Positions 23,463-32,624 of a DNA stretch of 34,074 nucleotides are shown here, in pieces; positions within the stretch are counted from its first letter, which is position 1, and each line of letters opens with the position of its first letter. Both the position numbers and the translations under genes were made by a program. The stretch comes from Clostridia bacterium (GTDB lineage Bacteria > Bacillota > Clostridia > Lutisporales > Lutisporaceae): positions 1 through 34,074 of the forward strand of contig JARBUB010000037.1 of NCBI GenBank assembly GCA_029239905.1, read 5' to 3'. The notes under the pieces are model-generated. The model was given only the letters and a program-made list of their open reading frames with translations, did not search any database and was not told the origin of the DNA.

Positions 23463-23836
23463 TAAAAGACTTATTACAGAATACCCTTGATACAGTCCTA
23501 CATCCTAAAGGAATTCACGTTCATGATCAAAGAAAATCAGGACCAGAAGCACACGAATATGTAGTATATTCATCTGCAGGGGATAGCTCACAAGAGTTTG
23601 CAGACGATATAGTACTCACTAAAAATGCCAGCTTAACCGTTAGGTATTATTACAGATCAAGTAAACTTGACAATTATACCACCAGAAAAAAGGTCAGAGA
23701 AATTGAGGATATCATTGAGAATGCTCTAATTGACGCAGGATTTGAAATACCTCCGGGAAGATTTGATGCTGGGGATGTTGATGATATTGGATATTGTGTT
23801 ACCGTGTTTGAATGTGAGTACTGGAGGGGTGTATAA
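23459..23836 (+). CDS. Tail terminator / tail-completion protein
   Basis: 125 aa, 4-bp overlaps on both sides (ATGA with the adaptor and TAATG with the next gene). Starts MIKDLLQNTLDTVLHPKG; ASLTVRYYYRSSKLD and RKKVREIEDIIENALIDAG fit small alpha-beta tail terminators (gpU/gp17-like) that cap the tail tube. Assignment rests mainly on fold pattern and gene order. Confidence 0.6.
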   Translation: MIKDLLQNTLDTVLHPKGIHVHDQRKSGPEAHEYVVYSSAGDSSQEFADDIVLTKNASLTVRYYYRSSKLDNYTTRKKVREIEDIIENALIDAGFEIPPGRFDAGDVDDIGYCVTVFECEYWRGV

Positions 23837-24213
23837 TGGCAGGCATAAAAATTGATGATTTAGAGGGTGCCATTGCAGACATATTGAGAGGTTACGGCGA
23901 TGTAGTTTACCAAGCAACTGAAGAAGGGCTTGATGCAGCTCAAAAGGTTTTAATTAAGAACCTTAAAGCAGCAAGTCCTAAAGGAATAAGCAAGCAGTTT
24001 GCAAAGTCTTGGAAGAGCAAAAAGAAATATAAATTAAAGAGATATGTTGGAAATACAAAAATGGTACCAGGCAAAAAAGGTGATATACCTTTATCAAACA
24101 TATTAGAATACAGCTCAAATTCACCGCACCAAGGGCTTATAAAAAGAACTTATGAAAAAAGTATAAATGAAATGGCAGCCGCGGTGGTGGCTGAAATAAA
24201 AGGAGTGAAATAG
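23836..24213 (+). CDS. HK97 gp10-like tail-completion protein
   Basis: 125 aa. IADILRGYGDVVYQATEEGLDAAQKVLIKNL, then basic KQFAKSWKSKKKYKLKRYVG and LSNILEYSSNSPHQG match the HK97-gp10 family: an N-terminal helix, basic core and a conserved LxxxLEYG/S-x-P/S-H motif. Belongs to the head-tail joining set. Confidence 0.85.
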   Translation: MAGIKIDDLEGAIADILRGYGDVVYQATEEGLDAAQKVLIKNLKAASPKGISKQFAKSWKSKKKYKLKRYVGNTKMVPGKKGDIPLSNILEYSSNSPHQGLIKRTYEKSINEMAAAVVAEIKGVK

Positions 24214-25038
24214 ATGCCGAAAAATAAAGTTAAATTTGGTCTGAAAAATGCTCATTATGCTGTTATAACAGAGCTTAATGGAGTTGTAACTTATGGCACA
24301 CCTAAACCAATACCCGGTGCTGTCAATTTAGTTCAAAATCCTGTAGGAGATCCAGTATTATTCCATGCAGATGATATAGAGTATTTCAACGAGGATACAA
24401 ACAATGGATATGATGGATCCTTAGAAATGGCATTGATACCGGATGATTTCAGGGTGGATGTGTTTGGCGATGAAATAGATGCCAACGGAGCACTTATTGA
24501 AAATGCTGACGCTAAACCAAATAAAATTGCCTTAATGTATGAGTTTACAGGAGATGTAAACAAGATAAGACATGTCAACTACAATGTAAAAGTTTCTAGG
24601 CCGAATATAGATGGGTCAACCAAGACAAATACCAAAGAGCCAAAAACGGAAACAATGAATATTGCGGTAAGACCTGCAGTGGACACCAGCAATGTAAAAG
24701 CTAAATTAGAACAAGATAAAACAGGATATGATACCTTCTTTACAGCGGTATATCTGAAGAATGCAGTAAATAACTCCGTAGCCGTATCAACTGCAACATT
24801 TAGCCTAGCAGCTCCAGCAAATGTTACTATTGATGCAACAAGTACTGATGCCACTAATACAATCAAGGATGTTAAGCTTGATGGAGTATCCATTGGCGGT
24901 GCAAATATGTCATACATTGGCGTTGATGCAACAATCCTTAGCGCATATCTATCTACTCTTGATATTGGAACTTATACAATTACTGTTGAGTTTGTCAAGG
25001 GCAATGCAATAACTGTAACTCTAACTGTAACAGCTTAG
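24214..25038 (+). CDS. Major tail (tube) protein with C-terminal Ig-like domain
   Basis: 274 aa, GGAGTG upstream. Tube domain about 1-190: LKNAHYAVITELNGVVTYGT, VLFHADDIEYF and KIALMYEFTGDV are typical of the phi13 family. The C-terminal ~85 residues (ATFSLAAPANVTIDATSTDA to TITVEFVKGNAITVTLTVTA) form an X2/Big-type immunoglobulin-like domain displayed on the tail surface, which may bind cell-wall sugars. Confidence 0.88.
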   Translation: MPKNKVKFGLKNAHYAVITELNGVVTYGTPKPIPGAVNLVQNPVGDPVLFHADDIEYFNEDTNNGYDGSLEMALIPDDFRVDVFGDEIDANGALIENADAKPNKIALMYEFTGDVNKIRHVNYNVKVSRPNIDGSTKTNTKEPKTETMNIAVRPAVDTSNVKAKLEQDKTGYDTFFTAVYLKNAVNNSVAVSTATFSLAAPANVTIDATSTDATNTIKDVKLDGVSIGGANMSYIGVDATILSAYLSTLDIGTYTITVEFVKGNAITVTLTVTA

Positions 25039-25049
25039 GAGTGAATTAG

Positions 25050-25397
25050 ATGGAAAAAGTATTAAATATTGATTGTAGAAATGTAAAATTCAAGTCTACT
25101 GGTGCTTTTTTACTAAGGTATAAAGCGCAATTTCACAGGGATGCATTGCAAGATATTTATAGGCTGCAAGGTGCAGTAGATGAGAACAATAAGATCACTA
25201 ACATCGAAGCACTTGACCTAGAAGTGTTTTATAACTTGATTTGGACACTTGCAAAGGCGGCAGACCCATTGATACCACCTCCAGTTGAATGGCTAGATAC
25301 TTTTAGCGAATTTCCGTTGATGGATATCATACCAGAATTAACAGATATGATGTTCAACTGCTTGACTTCAACGGTACAGAGTAAAAAAAAAGTATAG
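25050..25397 (+). CDS. Tail assembly chaperone gpG
   Basis: 115 aa, stop TAG at 25395-25397 six bases after nine A residues. Short helical protein encoded between tail tube and tape measure, the standard place for the chaperone that coats the tape measure. Most ribosomes end here; a fraction would slip -1 at the A9 run to make gpGT (see 25050-25609). Confidence 0.85.
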   Translation: MEKVLNIDCRNVKFKSTGAFLLRYKAQFHRDALQDIYRLQGAVDENNKITNIEALDLEVFYNLIWTLAKAADPLIPPPVEWLDTFSEFPLMDIIPELTDMMFNCLTSTVQSKKKV

Positions 25398-25609
25398 AGA
25401 ATAATGATGAAGAGACCTCTCTCGAGCTAACAACAGAAATATTGATGTTGAGAGCTATCGAGAGAGGTCTCTGTTTGAATGATTTTGAAAACATGACTCC
25501 TGGAATGATTATTGGGTTTATTATCACTTATAACAATGAGCATCTAGCTGATGATGAAAAAGAAGACGATGTGAGAATGGCGACTCAATCAGACTTCGAC
25601 AGATTCTGA
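25050..25609 (+). CDS. gpGT: tail assembly chaperone with programmed -1 frameshift
   Basis: The 0 frame reaches AGT AAA AAA AAA GTA TAG. Slipping -1 on the A9 tract (25383-25391) reads on as AGT ATA GAG and gives IENNDEETSLELTTEILMLR, later GMIIGFIITYNNEHLADDEK, ending DFDRF with TGA at 25607-25609. This extension has no start of its own and ends 16 bp before the tape measure gene. It is the classical gpG/gpGT arrangement of siphophages. Confidence 0.85.
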
Positions 25610-25624
25610 TAGGGAGGTGAAGGC

Positions 25625-27427
25625 ATGGCAAGTATTAAAGGCATTACTATAGAAATTGGCGGCAATACGCAGCCTTTAAATAAGGCTTTAGAAGGTGTAA
25701 ATAAAAAGTCCAAGGATTTACAGTCTGAGCTTAAGCAAGTTGATAGACTATTAAAGCTAGATCCATCCAATACAACCTTAATTGAACAAAAGCAAAAACT
25801 CCTAGCTGAGGCAATTGGAAATACAAAGAGCAAATTAGACACCTTAAAGGAAACAGAGAAGCAAATATATCTGCAATTGAAGGAAGAAGGCAAAGGCAGT
25901 GAAGAACAATACAGGCTCATCCAAAGAGAAGTAATAGCTACTACGCAGAATTTAGAGAGCTTAGAGAACCAAGCAAAAAAATCGAATGCAGTTTTATCCA
26001 AGGACGAAGCTGTAGGAAATCTTAAGAATATAGCAGTAGCAGCAGGAACTGCAGCTTTAGCAGTTGGAGCGGCATTTGTTGGATTGGCAGCAGAAGCAGT
26101 CAATAGCGCTGATGAACTACAAAGACAGGCTGATGTAACAGGACTAACAGCTGAAAGATTGCAAGAACTGCAATATGCAGGTAATAATTTAGGGGTAGAG
26201 CTTGAAACGATAACAGGAGCTCAAGCAAAGCTAACAAAAGCAATGTATGAAGCTCAAGATGGTACCGGTACACAAGCTGATGCATTTAAAGCATTAGGCA
26301 TTTCTGTTGTTGATAGTAATGGTCAAATGAGAGATGCTAAAGCAGTTATGGAAGAAGCTTTTACAGCTCTCAATAACGTAGGGAATGAAACCGAACGCGA
26401 CGCTTTATCAATGCAAATATTCGGTAGATCTGCTATGGATATGAATCCTCTTATTAAAGCTGGTGGAGATGAGCTTGCGAGACTCTCTGAAGAAGCTAGA
26501 AATAACGGAGCAGTAATGTCTGATGAAGCCGTTGCAGGATTAGATGCTTTTGGAGATACAATAGATAATTTGAAATCATCCGTATTAGGTTCGTTTGGGG
26601 AAAAGTTTGCCGAGGTACTTCCTCAAATACAAGAATTTCTTGAAAAGTTAAAAGAATTACCTGAATGGATAGAAAACAATTCAACACTGCTGACAGTGCT
26701 AGGTGTAGTGATAGGAACAATTATAACCTTAATGATAGCTTTCAATATACAGCAAGCCCTTATGGCTGCTGAAATGACATTGTGGAGTGCCATAGCTGCA
26801 GGTGCAACTGCAGTAACAACGGCTTTGGGTACGGCCTTTGCATTTTTAACAAGCCCAATTGGACTTATTATTTTGGCAATTGGGGCAGTAATCGCTGCAG
26901 GAGTACTTTTATATAAAAATTGGGACACCGTTAAAGAAAAGCTTGGTGCGCTTGGATCTGCGATTAGTCAAAAGTTTAATGAAATAAAAACAGGTATTAC
27001 AGATAAAATTAATGCAGCAAAGGATGCAATACGAATTGCTATAGATAAAATAAAAGATTTCTTTAAATTCAAATGGGAGTTACCAAAGATCAAGCTGCCA
27101 CACTTCGATGTAACTGGCAAGTTTAGTTTGAATCCACCACAAATACCGAAATTCAATATTGATTGGTACGACAAAGGGGGAGTATTTAGATCACCTGGCA
27201 TTATTGGTATAGCTGAAAAAAGACCTGAATTTGTTGGTGCATTAGATGATCTAAGAAAAATTGTAAGAGAAGAGTTTAATAACAGTAATGGACAATCATC
27301 GGCGCAGGATATATATGTGACTATGCCTGTATATTTAGAAGGTAAAGAGATTGCTAGAAGCACAAGTAGAATTCAAGCTCAGAATAACAGAAGCAAATCA
27401 AGGGCGTTAGGAGTGGTGCCAGTATGA
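25625..27427 (+). CDS. Tail tape measure protein
   Basis: 600 aa, AGGGAGGTGAAGGC upstream. N-terminal IKGITIEIGGNTQPLNKALE and SELKQVDRLLKLDPSNTTL are a frequent opening of Firmicute tape measures. Hydrophobic, Ala/Gly-rich segments near 132-158, 355-375 and 390-428 may cross the target membrane during DNA ejection. Length implies a rather short tail (about 90 nm at 1.5 angstrom per residue). The C-terminus has KRPEFVGALDDLRKIV, usual in this family. Confidence 0.92.
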   Translation: MASIKGITIEIGGNTQPLNKALEGVNKKSKDLQSELKQVDRLLKLDPSNTTLIEQKQKLLAEAIGNTKSKLDTLKETEKQIYLQLKEEGKGSEEQYRLIQREVIATTQNLESLENQAKKSNAVLSKDEAVGNLKNIAVAAGTAALAVGAAFVGLAAEAVNSADELQRQADVTGLTAERLQELQYAGNNLGVELETITGAQAKLTKAMYEAQDGTGTQADAFKALGISVVDSNGQMRDAKAVMEEAFTALNNVGNETERDALSMQIFGRSAMDMNPLIKAGGDELARLSEEARNNGAVMSDEAVAGLDAFGDTIDNLKSSVLGSFGEKFAEVLPQIQEFLEKLKELPEWIENNSTLLTVLGVVIGTIITLMIAFNIQQALMAAEMTLWSAIAAGATAVTTALGTAFAFLTSPIGLIILAIGAVIAAGVLLYKNWDTVKEKLGALGSAISQKFNEIKTGITDKINAAKDAIRIAIDKIKDFFKFKWELPKIKLPHFDVTGKFSLNPPQIPKFNIDWYDKGGVFRSPGIIGIAEKRPEFVGALDDLRKIVREEFNNSNGQSSAQDIYVTMPVYLEGKEIARSTSRIQAQNNRSKSRALGVVPV

Positions 27428-28254
27428 TAGGTAGCTTTGAGTATAAAGGCACAGCAAGCATGATATTTAAGCTTGTCTGCATGTCCATAAAACGCCCCAT
27501 GCTCGCTGCTATACGTCCTAAATCGAAAGAAATATACGGCAAGTCAGGCATAATTGACTATGGCGAAAATGATTACTCTCCAAAGCCTATAATAATGCAT
27601 ATTGCCTATAAAGGTGAAAGCTATGCAGAATTGAGAAGGAGAGCAAGAGAAATAGCGGCATGGCTAAGCTCAGAACAGTGGGAAAAACTTATCATAAATG
27701 ATGAGCCTGATAAATACTATCTGGCTAGAGTTATTGGTGGAGTAGATTTAGACACTTTCAAAAAAACTGGTCAGGCAGATATCACCTTTGAATGCCAGCC
27801 CTTTGCATATATGGTTATAGACACTGATGCTGATCTAACTTGGGGAGAAGCCAATTTTCCTTGGGGGACGGATATACCATGGGGAATGAGTAATGCTTAC
27901 ACATTTTCAGCCACGGCAAATACATCCTTTGAATTTGAGAATCCTGGTACTAAAGAAATAGACAATAGCAGTCCACAAGGCAGCAAGTTTAATGTAGTTA
28001 TAACAGGTACATGGACAACCCTTTCAATATCGCTTAACGGTAAGACATTAGGATATGTTGGTGCAGGTACAGGAACCTTAGTGATTAATAATATCGATAT
28101 GGAAGCCACCTTGGATGGCCTTAATGATCTTGATAATATAGATGGGGACATAGATAGCTTCCTCAGTATTATACCCGGGCAGAACTCAATCAATGTAAGC
28201 GGTACCGGGCTAAATATAACAGTTCAAATAGTATTTGCTCCTATGTGGTTATAA
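27424..28254 (+). CDS. Distal tail protein (Dit)
   Basis: 276 aa, 4-bp overlap with the tape measure. Opens with SFEYKGTASMIFKLVCMSIK; then RRRAREIAAWLSSEQWEKL, YYLARVIGGVDLD and GQADITFECQPFAYM, the standard Dit N-terminal motif. The C-terminal galectin-like half is beta-rich. Forms the baseplate hub ring that carries Tal and fibres. Confidence 0.92.
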   Translation: MIGSFEYKGTASMIFKLVCMSIKRPMLAAIRPKSKEIYGKSGIIDYGENDYSPKPIIMHIAYKGESYAELRRRAREIAAWLSSEQWEKLIINDEPDKYYLARVIGGVDLDTFKKTGQADITFECQPFAYMVIDTDADLTWGEANFPWGTDIPWGMSNAYTFSATANTSFEFENPGTKEIDNSSPQGSKFNVVITGTWTTLSISLNGKTLGYVGAGTGTLVINNIDMEATLDGLNDLDNIDGDIDSFLSIIPGQNSINVSGTGLNITVQIVFAPMWL

Positions 28255-28270
28255 GGCAGGTGATAGACTT

Positions 28271-29725
28271 GTGATAAAGATATTAAATAGTGCTTTTAAA
28301 AGGCTTGTAATACTCAAGAAGGCAGAAAATCCAGTTCGCTCTGAAGAAATAAATGGAGAGAATACGCTTAATTTTAGTACTGAGTTAACTGAAAAATTAG
28401 CTCAAAATGTTGATGAAAACAGCATAATTGAGCTAGAAAATGACTATTTTGACATAGCTTATTACTTAAAAGGACAGGCAGAGAACGGTTTATTATCGAT
28501 GGATATACAAGCAGAACATGTGAGCTATAGATTGAATAATCCAGAGTATGACATGGAATACTTTACAGCTACCGGTACACCAGAAACTATATTAGCACAG
28601 ATGCTTGTTGGTACAGAATTCGCTGTAGGCACAGTAGAATTCACTAAAAATACAACATATTCAGCACAAGAAGCAAAGAGCAGACGGCAAATCCTCATGG
28701 AGTTCATTGCACAGCTGGGTGGAGAAGCTGATTTTAACAAGTTTGAAATATCCATTGTTGCACATCGAGGTAACACTACACGTAAGTTGTTGACCAAGGG
28801 TAAAAACATCAAGGTTGTCAGCAAGGTATATGACAAGAGACAAGCAGATGAGGCTGGAAATGCATTAGTGGCTTATGCCTGTGAGCCTATTCAATTAGAA
28901 AATACGAAATTTGCATTAGGTGATGAAGCACTACTCATACAAAAGGATCTAGGCATACAACAACAGTTGAGAATAGTTAAAATTAGTTACAACCCATACA
29001 ACAACCTAGAAGCAAGCATAGAGCTTGCTAATTTTATTGATACGATAGAAACCCAAATGTATCGTATGGAAACGAAAACAGTCATCAAAGACAAATTGTA
29101 TTACGGATCCAGGATAGGTCCTGAATTTGGATTTGAGTGCGTAAGGTCAGATAAACTGGCCAGAAGTATTTACAATGCAGATACTATAGCTATGCAAGCT
29201 GGAGACGGGTTAGGCAGCTATGTAGATAAGCTGTATTTTAATCCATTAGAAGGCGAGTTTGTATTTGACGGCACAATATATGCAGCCAGTGGAGTATTCT
29301 CCGGGGATGTAACAGCAGCGACTATTACCGGGGGTTCAATTATGGGTAGTACAATAGACATTGGAGAGGACGGATCTGGCGGTTACAACTTTAGTGTTGA
29401 TGTTGCAGGACATATGAATGCTAAAACTGGAACCTTTGGCGGAACAATAGAAACTGTTGAAAATGCAAGAGTAGGCAATAATCTTTACTTAGGCGATACG
29501 AATAACACTGGTAAGGCTATTGTTTTTAGTGCAAGTGCCAGTATAAGCAATCCATACGGCACAGATGCTGTATTGCTTTCAGCTCTTGGCAATATTGAAT
29601 TTGAAACTCCATATGATGTGGATTTTTCATCGGTAAATGTAGTAGGCTTAGGAAACTCAGGGTATGTAAAGCAATCCGCTATAAACGCGGCAATAGCAGA
29701 TCACATAGCTGCTTATCATGTATAA
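28271..29725 (+). CDS. Tail-associated protein (Tal / prophage tail endopeptidase family)
   Basis: 484 aa from GTG 28271, AGGCAGGTGATAG upstream; the longer frame from 28235 overlaps Dit. N-terminal part (NSAFKRLVILKKAENPVRSE, FDIAYYLKGQAENGLLSMDI) is the gp27-like hub of the Prophage_tail family. After about 330 a repetitive, Gly-rich beta region (DGTIYAASGVFSGDVTAAT, TGSFGGT-like) continues as a thin fibre. No lytic catalytic domain recognised. Confidence 0.85.
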   Translation: MIKILNSAFKRLVILKKAENPVRSEEINGENTLNFSTELTEKLAQNVDENSIIELENDYFDIAYYLKGQAENGLLSMDIQAEHVSYRLNNPEYDMEYFTATGTPETILAQMLVGTEFAVGTVEFTKNTTYSAQEAKSRRQILMEFIAQLGGEADFNKFEISIVAHRGNTTRKLLTKGKNIKVVSKVYDKRQADEAGNALVAYACEPIQLENTKFALGDEALLIQKDLGIQQQLRIVKISYNPYNNLEASIELANFIDTIETQMYRMETKTVIKDKLYYGSRIGPEFGFECVRSDKLARSIYNADTIAMQAGDGLGSYVDKLYFNPLEGEFVFDGTIYAASGVFSGDVTAATITGGSIMGSTIDIGEDGSGGYNFSVDVAGHMNAKTGTFGGTIETVENARVGNNLYLGDTNNTGKAIVFSASASISNPYGTDAVLLSALGNIEFETPYDVDFSSVNVVGLGNSGYVKQSAINAAIADHIAAYHV

Positions 29726-29743
29726 AGATAAAGGAGGATTCAC

Positions 29744-29989
29744 ATGGCAATTCAAAAGACTTTAAAGAAAAATTTCAAAACCACTGAAAATGGTGGTGTG
29801 ATAATAACAGAGACGGTGGAAAAGCAACTTTCGAAAGAAGAGCTCATGGCAGAAAAACAAAGATATTTTGCACAACAACAGCAGATCGTAAGGCAGAGCA
29901 CCCAACTAAAGGCTCAATATGATTTATTGAATGCAAACATACAAGAAATTGACGAGATGATAGCTGCAATACCCGAAACTTCATTATAG
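29744..29989 (+). CDS. Small coiled-coil baseplate-region protein
   Basis: 81 aa, AAGGAGG upstream. KQLSKEELMAEKQRYFAQQQ continues as a Gln-rich coiled coil to residue 75. Such small proteins between Tal and fibre genes are frequent in clostridial phages. Role unknown; a fibre chaperone is possible. Confidence 0.6.
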   Translation: MAIQKTLKKNFKTTENGGVIITETVEKQLSKEELMAEKQRYFAQQQQIVRQSTQLKAQYDLLNANIQEIDEMIAAIPETSL

Positions 29990-30037
29990 GCGTTAAGTGA
30001 TTAGTAAAGTATATATTAATTTACTTAATTATAAATA

Positions 30038-30069
30038 TTTACAATAATTTAATAAAAGTGTTATATAAT
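30038..30069 (+). promoter_or_regulatory. Promoter ahead of the fibre gene
   Basis: TTTACA at 30038-30043 with TATATA at 30062-30067 (18-bp spacer), overlapping TATAAT at 30064-30069. Within a very AT-rich 119-bp gap (29990-30108), unlike the tight spacing elsewhere in the late operon. Confidence 0.5.
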
Positions 30070-30108
30070 GGTATTTGTGGAATATAATTATAGGTTGGAG
30101 GTTTTGTT

Positions 30109-31830
30109 ATGTTTTATAAGTATAATAAACTTGCAGTACGAATTGCTATTTTTATATTAGCATTTTCTATTATCTCTGTAGGTGCCATTGGTAACACGGA
30201 AGAGGTGACTAGAATGAATAACAAGTATTGCAACCTTGATGTGAACAAAAACATAAGTGAAGAATACATAAAAATAAATGATGGCTTTGGTAAGGTAGAA
30301 GCTGATATAAATGCGACTAACAACAGAGTGAATGAAATTATCACCACGCCAGTAGATGGTACTATAGCAGCTCAGGAGATTATTGATGCTAGGGGTGGAG
30401 AAGCTACTCTTGGTCTTAGACTAGATGGTAATGCGCAAGATATATCGGATATTAATGCAAATTTGACTGAATATGCTAAAAAGATAAAGTACATGAATCA
30501 AGCTGATTACGTTGAACTAATAAAAAAGCATACTAATTATAATCGATTAAGATTTAGGATGATTGCAGAAAATAGTTATCAAGTATGTGTTGACAATGGT
30601 AATAATTATGTGTCTTATGGTTTTATCAAAGACGCAAACGATGACTTTATAAAATTAGGTGCTTGTGATATTGGGTTAATTGGCGGATTGGTTGATACCG
30701 GATTAGCGACAAATCTAACAGGTACATGGAATACAGCTAGTCCGCCCGATTATTATACAACAATAGCAGAATCCACATTTACAGTTAATGTAACAGGTAC
30801 AAAACTTGTATTTAGACATAGAGCAGATTCAAGAGGTGGCATATTTGAATTTGTAATAGATGGAGATACTGCCAATCCAATTACTATATCAACGTGGAAT
30901 CTAACTGATACAGGCGGTGTTAGATTAGAATCGGAAATTGTAAGAGGTTTAAATAATGTAGAGCATACTATTGTAGCAACATATAAAGGGGCTGACCCTA
31001 ACCATGCCCCAACAGGTGGAACAGCGAGGGGTTGGATAAATGGCACAGATGCACTAGTTGCAGGTACTATACAAGGATATGATGAAGATGGCATTGTAAA
31101 AACAGCAACCTTGTTAAATGAAGCATCTAATAAAGAGATAGCGGTTGATATTAGTTATAATGGAGTACATCGTTTCAATCCTGAGCATGAAATGATAGGA
31201 ACAACATTTGCCAATGATATTCCTGTATTTACGGTTGATGGAGTAAAAATAAATGAAGCAGATTTACCGTTAAATGAATGGGTTGAAGGGGCGAGTTTTC
31301 AGCTATTTCAAGATAATTATATCGAATATACTGAATTCCCTGGAGTCAAACTTGCAACATGGTTTATAACACACAGTATAGGATTAGATGGAGTTGTTGA
31401 ATATAGTGGATATTTAAGAGCTGAGGCGGATACTGTATGTAATACAATATATCCACTGATGTTACCTGTTGAATATTCCACATTAAATAGAGCGATTACT
31501 TCATTAGGAGATTCAAGAACTTCTCAAAATGATGGTACAGACTATTATTTTACAGAAAATGACAATATGAAAAGCGGTTGCTTTATTTCATCTGTAAATA
31601 ACTCCTATATTGCGGCTGGTACAATAACCGAACCACTCAGCACAATGCGAATTGGCGAAACAGTTGGAAAAGCAGAATTTCCTATTAGATTTTGGCAAAG
31701 ATTAAATTATCCAAAACTTTATTTTAGTGCAGCCGAATTATGGGATGTTAACACGTTAGATACCTATAGATGGGGTGGGAAAATTGCAGTTGCAAACATC
31801 AATAAGATAATGGCATATGTAAAAGGATAA
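30109..31830 (+). CDS. Tail fibre / upper baseplate protein
   Basis: 573 aa from ATG 30109 (TTGGAGG upstream). Residues 8-28 (LAVRIAIFILAFSIISVGAI) look like a signal peptide or anchor, odd for a fibre. A second start, ATG 30214, has AGAGGTGA 6 bp upstream and would give a normal 538-aa fibre. From residue 90 VDGTIAAQEIIDARGGEATL is the conserved phage stalk motif, followed by a helical stalk and beta-rich domains about 200-573. It probably binds the host surface. The C-terminal region (YWFITHSIG-type, TTIAESTFTVNVTGT) has jelly-roll-like modules. No enzymatic motif is visible. Confidence 0.75.
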   Translation: MFYKYNKLAVRIAIFILAFSIISVGAIGNTEEVTRMNNKYCNLDVNKNISEEYIKINDGFGKVEADINATNNRVNEIITTPVDGTIAAQEIIDARGGEATLGLRLDGNAQDISDINANLTEYAKKIKYMNQADYVELIKKHTNYNRLRFRMIAENSYQVCVDNGNNYVSYGFIKDANDDFIKLGACDIGLIGGLVDTGLATNLTGTWNTASPPDYYTTIAESTFTVNVTGTKLVFRHRADSRGGIFEFVIDGDTANPITISTWNLTDTGGVRLESEIVRGLNNVEHTIVATYKGADPNHAPTGGTARGWINGTDALVAGTIQGYDEDGIVKTATLLNEASNKEIAVDISYNGVHRFNPEHEMIGTTFANDIPVFTVDGVKINEADLPLNEWVEGASFQLFQDNYIEYTEFPGVKLATWFITHSIGLDGVVEYSGYLRAEADTVCNTIYPLMLPVEYSTLNRAITSLGDSRTSQNDGTDYYFTENDNMKSGCFISSVNNSYIAAGTITEPLSTMRIGETVGKAEFPIRFWQRLNYPKLYFSAAELWDVNTLDTYRWGGKIAVANINKIMAYVKG

Positions 31831-31867
31831 TTCACATGAGGACAATTATGCGTAACTAAAAACAGAT

Positions 31868-31896
31868 AGGAGCTTACAAAAGTAGGCTCCTTTTTC
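31868..31896 (+). terminator. Intrinsic terminator after the fibre gene
   Basis: AGGAGCTTAC (31868-31877), AAAA loop, GTAGGCTCCT (31882-31891), then T5. Separates tail genes from the lysis block. Confidence 0.82.
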
Positions 31897-31928
31897 ATTA
31901 CAAAAACTAGACTTGATGGAGGTGCCGA

Positions 31929-32255
31929 ATGCAAGATTGGATACTCAAATACTGGATTGAGGTACTATTTGGACTTATATGTGCGGGCTTGGTTGCGTTA
32001 TATAGAAAGCTTCAAATGAAGTCAAGAGAGCAAGATGCTATTAAGCTAGGCATACAAGCGCTGCTTAGAGACCGAATAATCCAGTCGTATAATCACTATC
32101 ATGAAAAAGAGTTCTGCCCCATATATGCGCTTGATAACGTTACGGCACTATATACTCAATATCATGCGCTTGGCGGCAATGGAACTGTTACGGAGCTGGT
32201 TGAAAGACTTAAGGATCTTCCAACGGAGAAAAAAGATATCAAAAATATAATTTAG
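31929..32255 (+). CDS. Small membrane-anchored phage protein
   Basis: 108 aa, GGAGGTGCCGA upstream. One N-terminal transmembrane segment (WIEVLFGLICAGLVALY) then a soluble helical part: KLGIQALLRDRIIQSYNHYH, YALDNVTALYTQYHALGGNG and TELVERLKDLP. This pattern is very common next to holins of clostridial phages and is usually left unnamed. Possibly a holin partner or antiholin, inferred from location. Confidence 0.7.
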   Translation: MQDWILKYWIEVLFGLICAGLVALYRKLQMKSREQDAIKLGIQALLRDRIIQSYNHYHEKEFCPIYALDNVTALYTQYHALGGNGTVTELVERLKDLPTEKKDIKNII

Positions 32256-32266
32256 GAGAGATGAAA

Positions 32267-32584
32267 ATGGATATGGAAATATTACTACAATTCGTGAAAC
32301 CTGAGCTACTGATATTAGTAGCATTCTTATGGTGCTTAGGATTGTTCCTAAAAAAGGCACCTTGGTTCAAATCAGAGTGGATGATACCTTTTATTTTACT
32401 GCTTATAGGCATAATTTTTGCGGTGATATACTCAGCTATTGTTTTAGGTGAAGGCTTTACTATAGCTGGACTTATTATAGGTATCATTCAAGGGGTAATC
32501 ATAGCGGCGTTAACTGTATTTTTTAATGAGTCAGTAAAACAGGTATTAGTCAAACGCCAAGATGATAATCCTAAAAGAGAATAA
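32267..32584 (+). CDS. Phage holin
   Basis: 105 aa from ATG 32267; AGGAGAG directly precedes ATG 32261 and is better spaced for the second. Three hydrophobic segments (PELLILVAFLWCLGLFL, MIPFILLLIGIIFAVIYSAI, IAGLIIGIIQGVIIAALTVF) and a charged C-terminus fit a class I holin, probably the Hol44/superfamily V type. Makes membrane lesions releasing the amidase. Confidence 0.78.
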   Translation: MDMEILLQFVKPELLILVAFLWCLGLFLKKAPWFKSEWMIPFILLLIGIIFAVIYSAIVLGEGFTIAGLIIGIIQGVIIAALTVFFNESVKQVLVKRQDDNPKRE

Positions 32585-32593
32585 ATTTAAACT

Positions 32594-32624
32594 GGGGTAG
32601 GCAGCTGCCTGCTCCTTTCTTTTT
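32594..32624 (+). terminator. Terminator / attenuator before the amidase
   Basis: GGGGTAGGCAG folds on CTGCCTGCTCC (32594-32615), including the palindrome GGCAGCTGCC, then TTTCTTTTT. The T-tract runs into GGAGGTG, the ribosome site of the amidase, so termination and initiation signals are adjacent. Confidence 0.6.
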
